Below are positions 63,076 through 64,000 of a DNA stretch of 64,000 bases, one piece after another. Numbering within the stretch: the stretch's first letter is position 1; each line of letters starts with the position of its first letter. Position numbers and translations under genes: made by a program. The notes under the pieces are model-generated. The model saw nothing but the letters and a program-made list of their open reading frames with translations, made no database searches and was not told the DNA's origin. Source of the stretch: Streptomyces sp. CG1 (GTDB taxonomy: Bacteria > Actinomycetota > Actinomycetes > Streptomycetales > Streptomycetaceae); assembly GCF_041080625.1 (NCBI RefSeq), contig NZ_CP163518.1, positions 10,843,501 through 10,907,500 of the forward strand. The letters run 5' to 3'.

Positions 63076-63400
63076 CAGGGGGTTCCTCGGTTCTCGGGCG
63101 CGTCGGTGCGCGTGGCGGTCGGGGCTGTGCGGTTCCGCCCGTTGGGTGACGGGGGTGCTGCACGGCACGCCGCACCTTGAGGGAGCCCGGGGTTAGCGGC
63201 GCAACGGGAGAGAGCACCGTCGCGGCCGGGTCTTACACGGGTTTCGGGCCCGAGTTGAAAAAACTTCTTACCGGCTCCGGCTGGCGTGTTGGCGGCGGCG
63301 TTTGAGCCGGGAACCCACAACGCAGCACCCCCGGCCCACCGCGCCTCCACCGCGCCGCGTCCCACCGCCCCCTCCGGGGCCGACCGGCTCCGGGCACCCC
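63076..63400. other. Gap before the zinc-ribbon gene
   Basis: Non-coding in appearance. A run GAAAAAACTTCTT near 63255 is unusually A/T-rich for this DNA and could belong to a promoter. Confidence 0.3.
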
Positions 63401-64000
63401 GTGGACCGTCCCGGTTGCGCACACTGCGGAAGGCTACGAAGCGACCTGCGCCAACTCCGTCCCGAAGGACGGATTTGCGGCACCTGCGACGCCCGGAGCC
63501 GGCAGGCGACCTGCGCCCGCTGCGGACGCGAGAACGTACGCATCGCGGCCCGCCGACCTGAGGGCCGCATCTGCCACACCTGCTACCACTCGGACCCGGA
63601 GATCTTCGAGGAGTGCGCCGAATGCGGCCAGTCCCGAGCGCCGGCCGTCCGCCGTGAGGACGGACGAGCCCTCTGCAGGAACTGCTGGAAACGCCCGATG
63701 CACACGTTGCGTGGGCTGCGGAAAGACCGCAGCAGCTGCCCTCATTGACGACGACGGGGCGCTCTGCCACCTCTGCTACAACCGCCACCGCCGACCGCGG
63801 CGTCTCTGCGGACGGTGCGGTCACCTCAAGCGCATCGCCCGCAACGCGCGCGACGGTCAACCCGACCTCTGCGACGGCTGCTACCGCGGCCCCGAGGTGG
63901 CTTGTTCCGTCTGCGGGCGAACCCGCCCCTGCAACCGGAACCAGCAAGGCCAGCCGGTCTGCGGCAACTGCTACCGGCGCACTCGTTCAGGAGAGCCATG
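63401..64000 (+). pseudogene. Multi-zinc-ribbon protein, frameshifted and running off the window
   Basis: From GTG 63401 short Cys units repeat about every 30 residues: C-A-H-C-G-R, C-G-T-C, C-A-R-C-G-R, C-H-T-C, C-A-E-C-G-Q, C-R-N-C. An extra T near 63703 ends this frame at 63748. In the next frame the same pattern continues, C-V-G-C-G-K, C-H-L-C-Y-N-R-H, C-G-R-C-G-H, C-D-G-C-Y-R-G, C-S-V-C-G-R, C-G-N-C-Y-R-R, to the last base. At least six ribbons are present. In Streptomyces, such strings of zinc ribbons form the N-terminus of proteins that may bind nucleic acid, some linked to recombinases. Confidence 0.6.

Overview
The window looks like accessory DNA of a Streptomyces or a close actinomycete relative. 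The evidence is very high G+C with G/C-ending codons, many GTG and TTG starts preceded by GGAGG-type ribosome sites, a SpoIIE-type PP2C phosphatase, an Hsp18/RheA-type heat-shock locus, an initiator tRNA without encoded CCA, a type I-E CRISPR repeat of the sequence class common in Streptomyces, and many Sec or Tat exported small proteins. The density of broken genes and insertion sequences suggests a chromosome arm, linear plasmid or decaying integrative island rather than core chromosome.

Layout. 1-2.3 kb: end of an SGNH esterase, a nucleotide-sugar-like Rossmann protein, and a truncated tyrosine recombinase with its small HTH/coiled-coil partner. 2.4-5 kb: a FAD monooxygenase divergent from an Lrp/AsnC regulator. 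5-7.3 kb: an NAD+ DNA ligase pseudogene with three separate lesions, bracketed by CRISPR-like repeats. 7.6-16.5 kb: a run of small regulator/enzyme modules (TetR/dihydroxyphthalate-decarboxylase-like, TPR regulator remnant/GNAT, ArsR-AHSA1-DHFR operon, TetR/quinone-oxidoreductase) with ISL3 debris. 16.6-24.5 kb: ISL3 and Tn3 fragments, alpha/beta hydrolase/TetR, truncated uracil-DNA glycosylase, DUF488, SpoIIE phosphatase. 24.5-28.6 kb: a degenerate IS630, two tandem sigma-like pseudogenes and plasmid-type remnants. 28.8-32.8 kb: initiator tRNA, DUF2267 genes, hsp18 with tandem RheA-type operators and a frameshifted rheA-like gene, and a kinase remnant joined to IS21. 32.9-38.2 kb: serine hydrolase, DHFR-like, WYL/VOC and XRE/SDR modules. 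38.7-41 kb: a small protein and a TPR-repeat P-loop NTPase that share a short glycine motif. 42-50.8 kb: an IS-rich block, including a TauD oxygenase split by IS630 and a stack of elements at CTAG sites. 51-64 kb: exported proteins, an intact IS1182, Tn7-like, IS3 and Tn3 remnants, a cold-shock protein, a strange tRNA-like element and a zinc-ribbon gene running off the end.

Working together. Most intact genes form two-part units: a one-component regulator transcribed divergently from an enzyme it probably controls, often with visible inverted repeats between them. Exported small proteins cluster from 51 to 60 kb. Much of the rest is relics: at least 25 genes are truncated, frameshifted or interrupted. 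Many frameshifts are single-base changes next to G/C runs, so some could be sequencing errors; the tandem duplications (37, 10 and 18 bp), IS insertions and large truncations cannot be explained that way.
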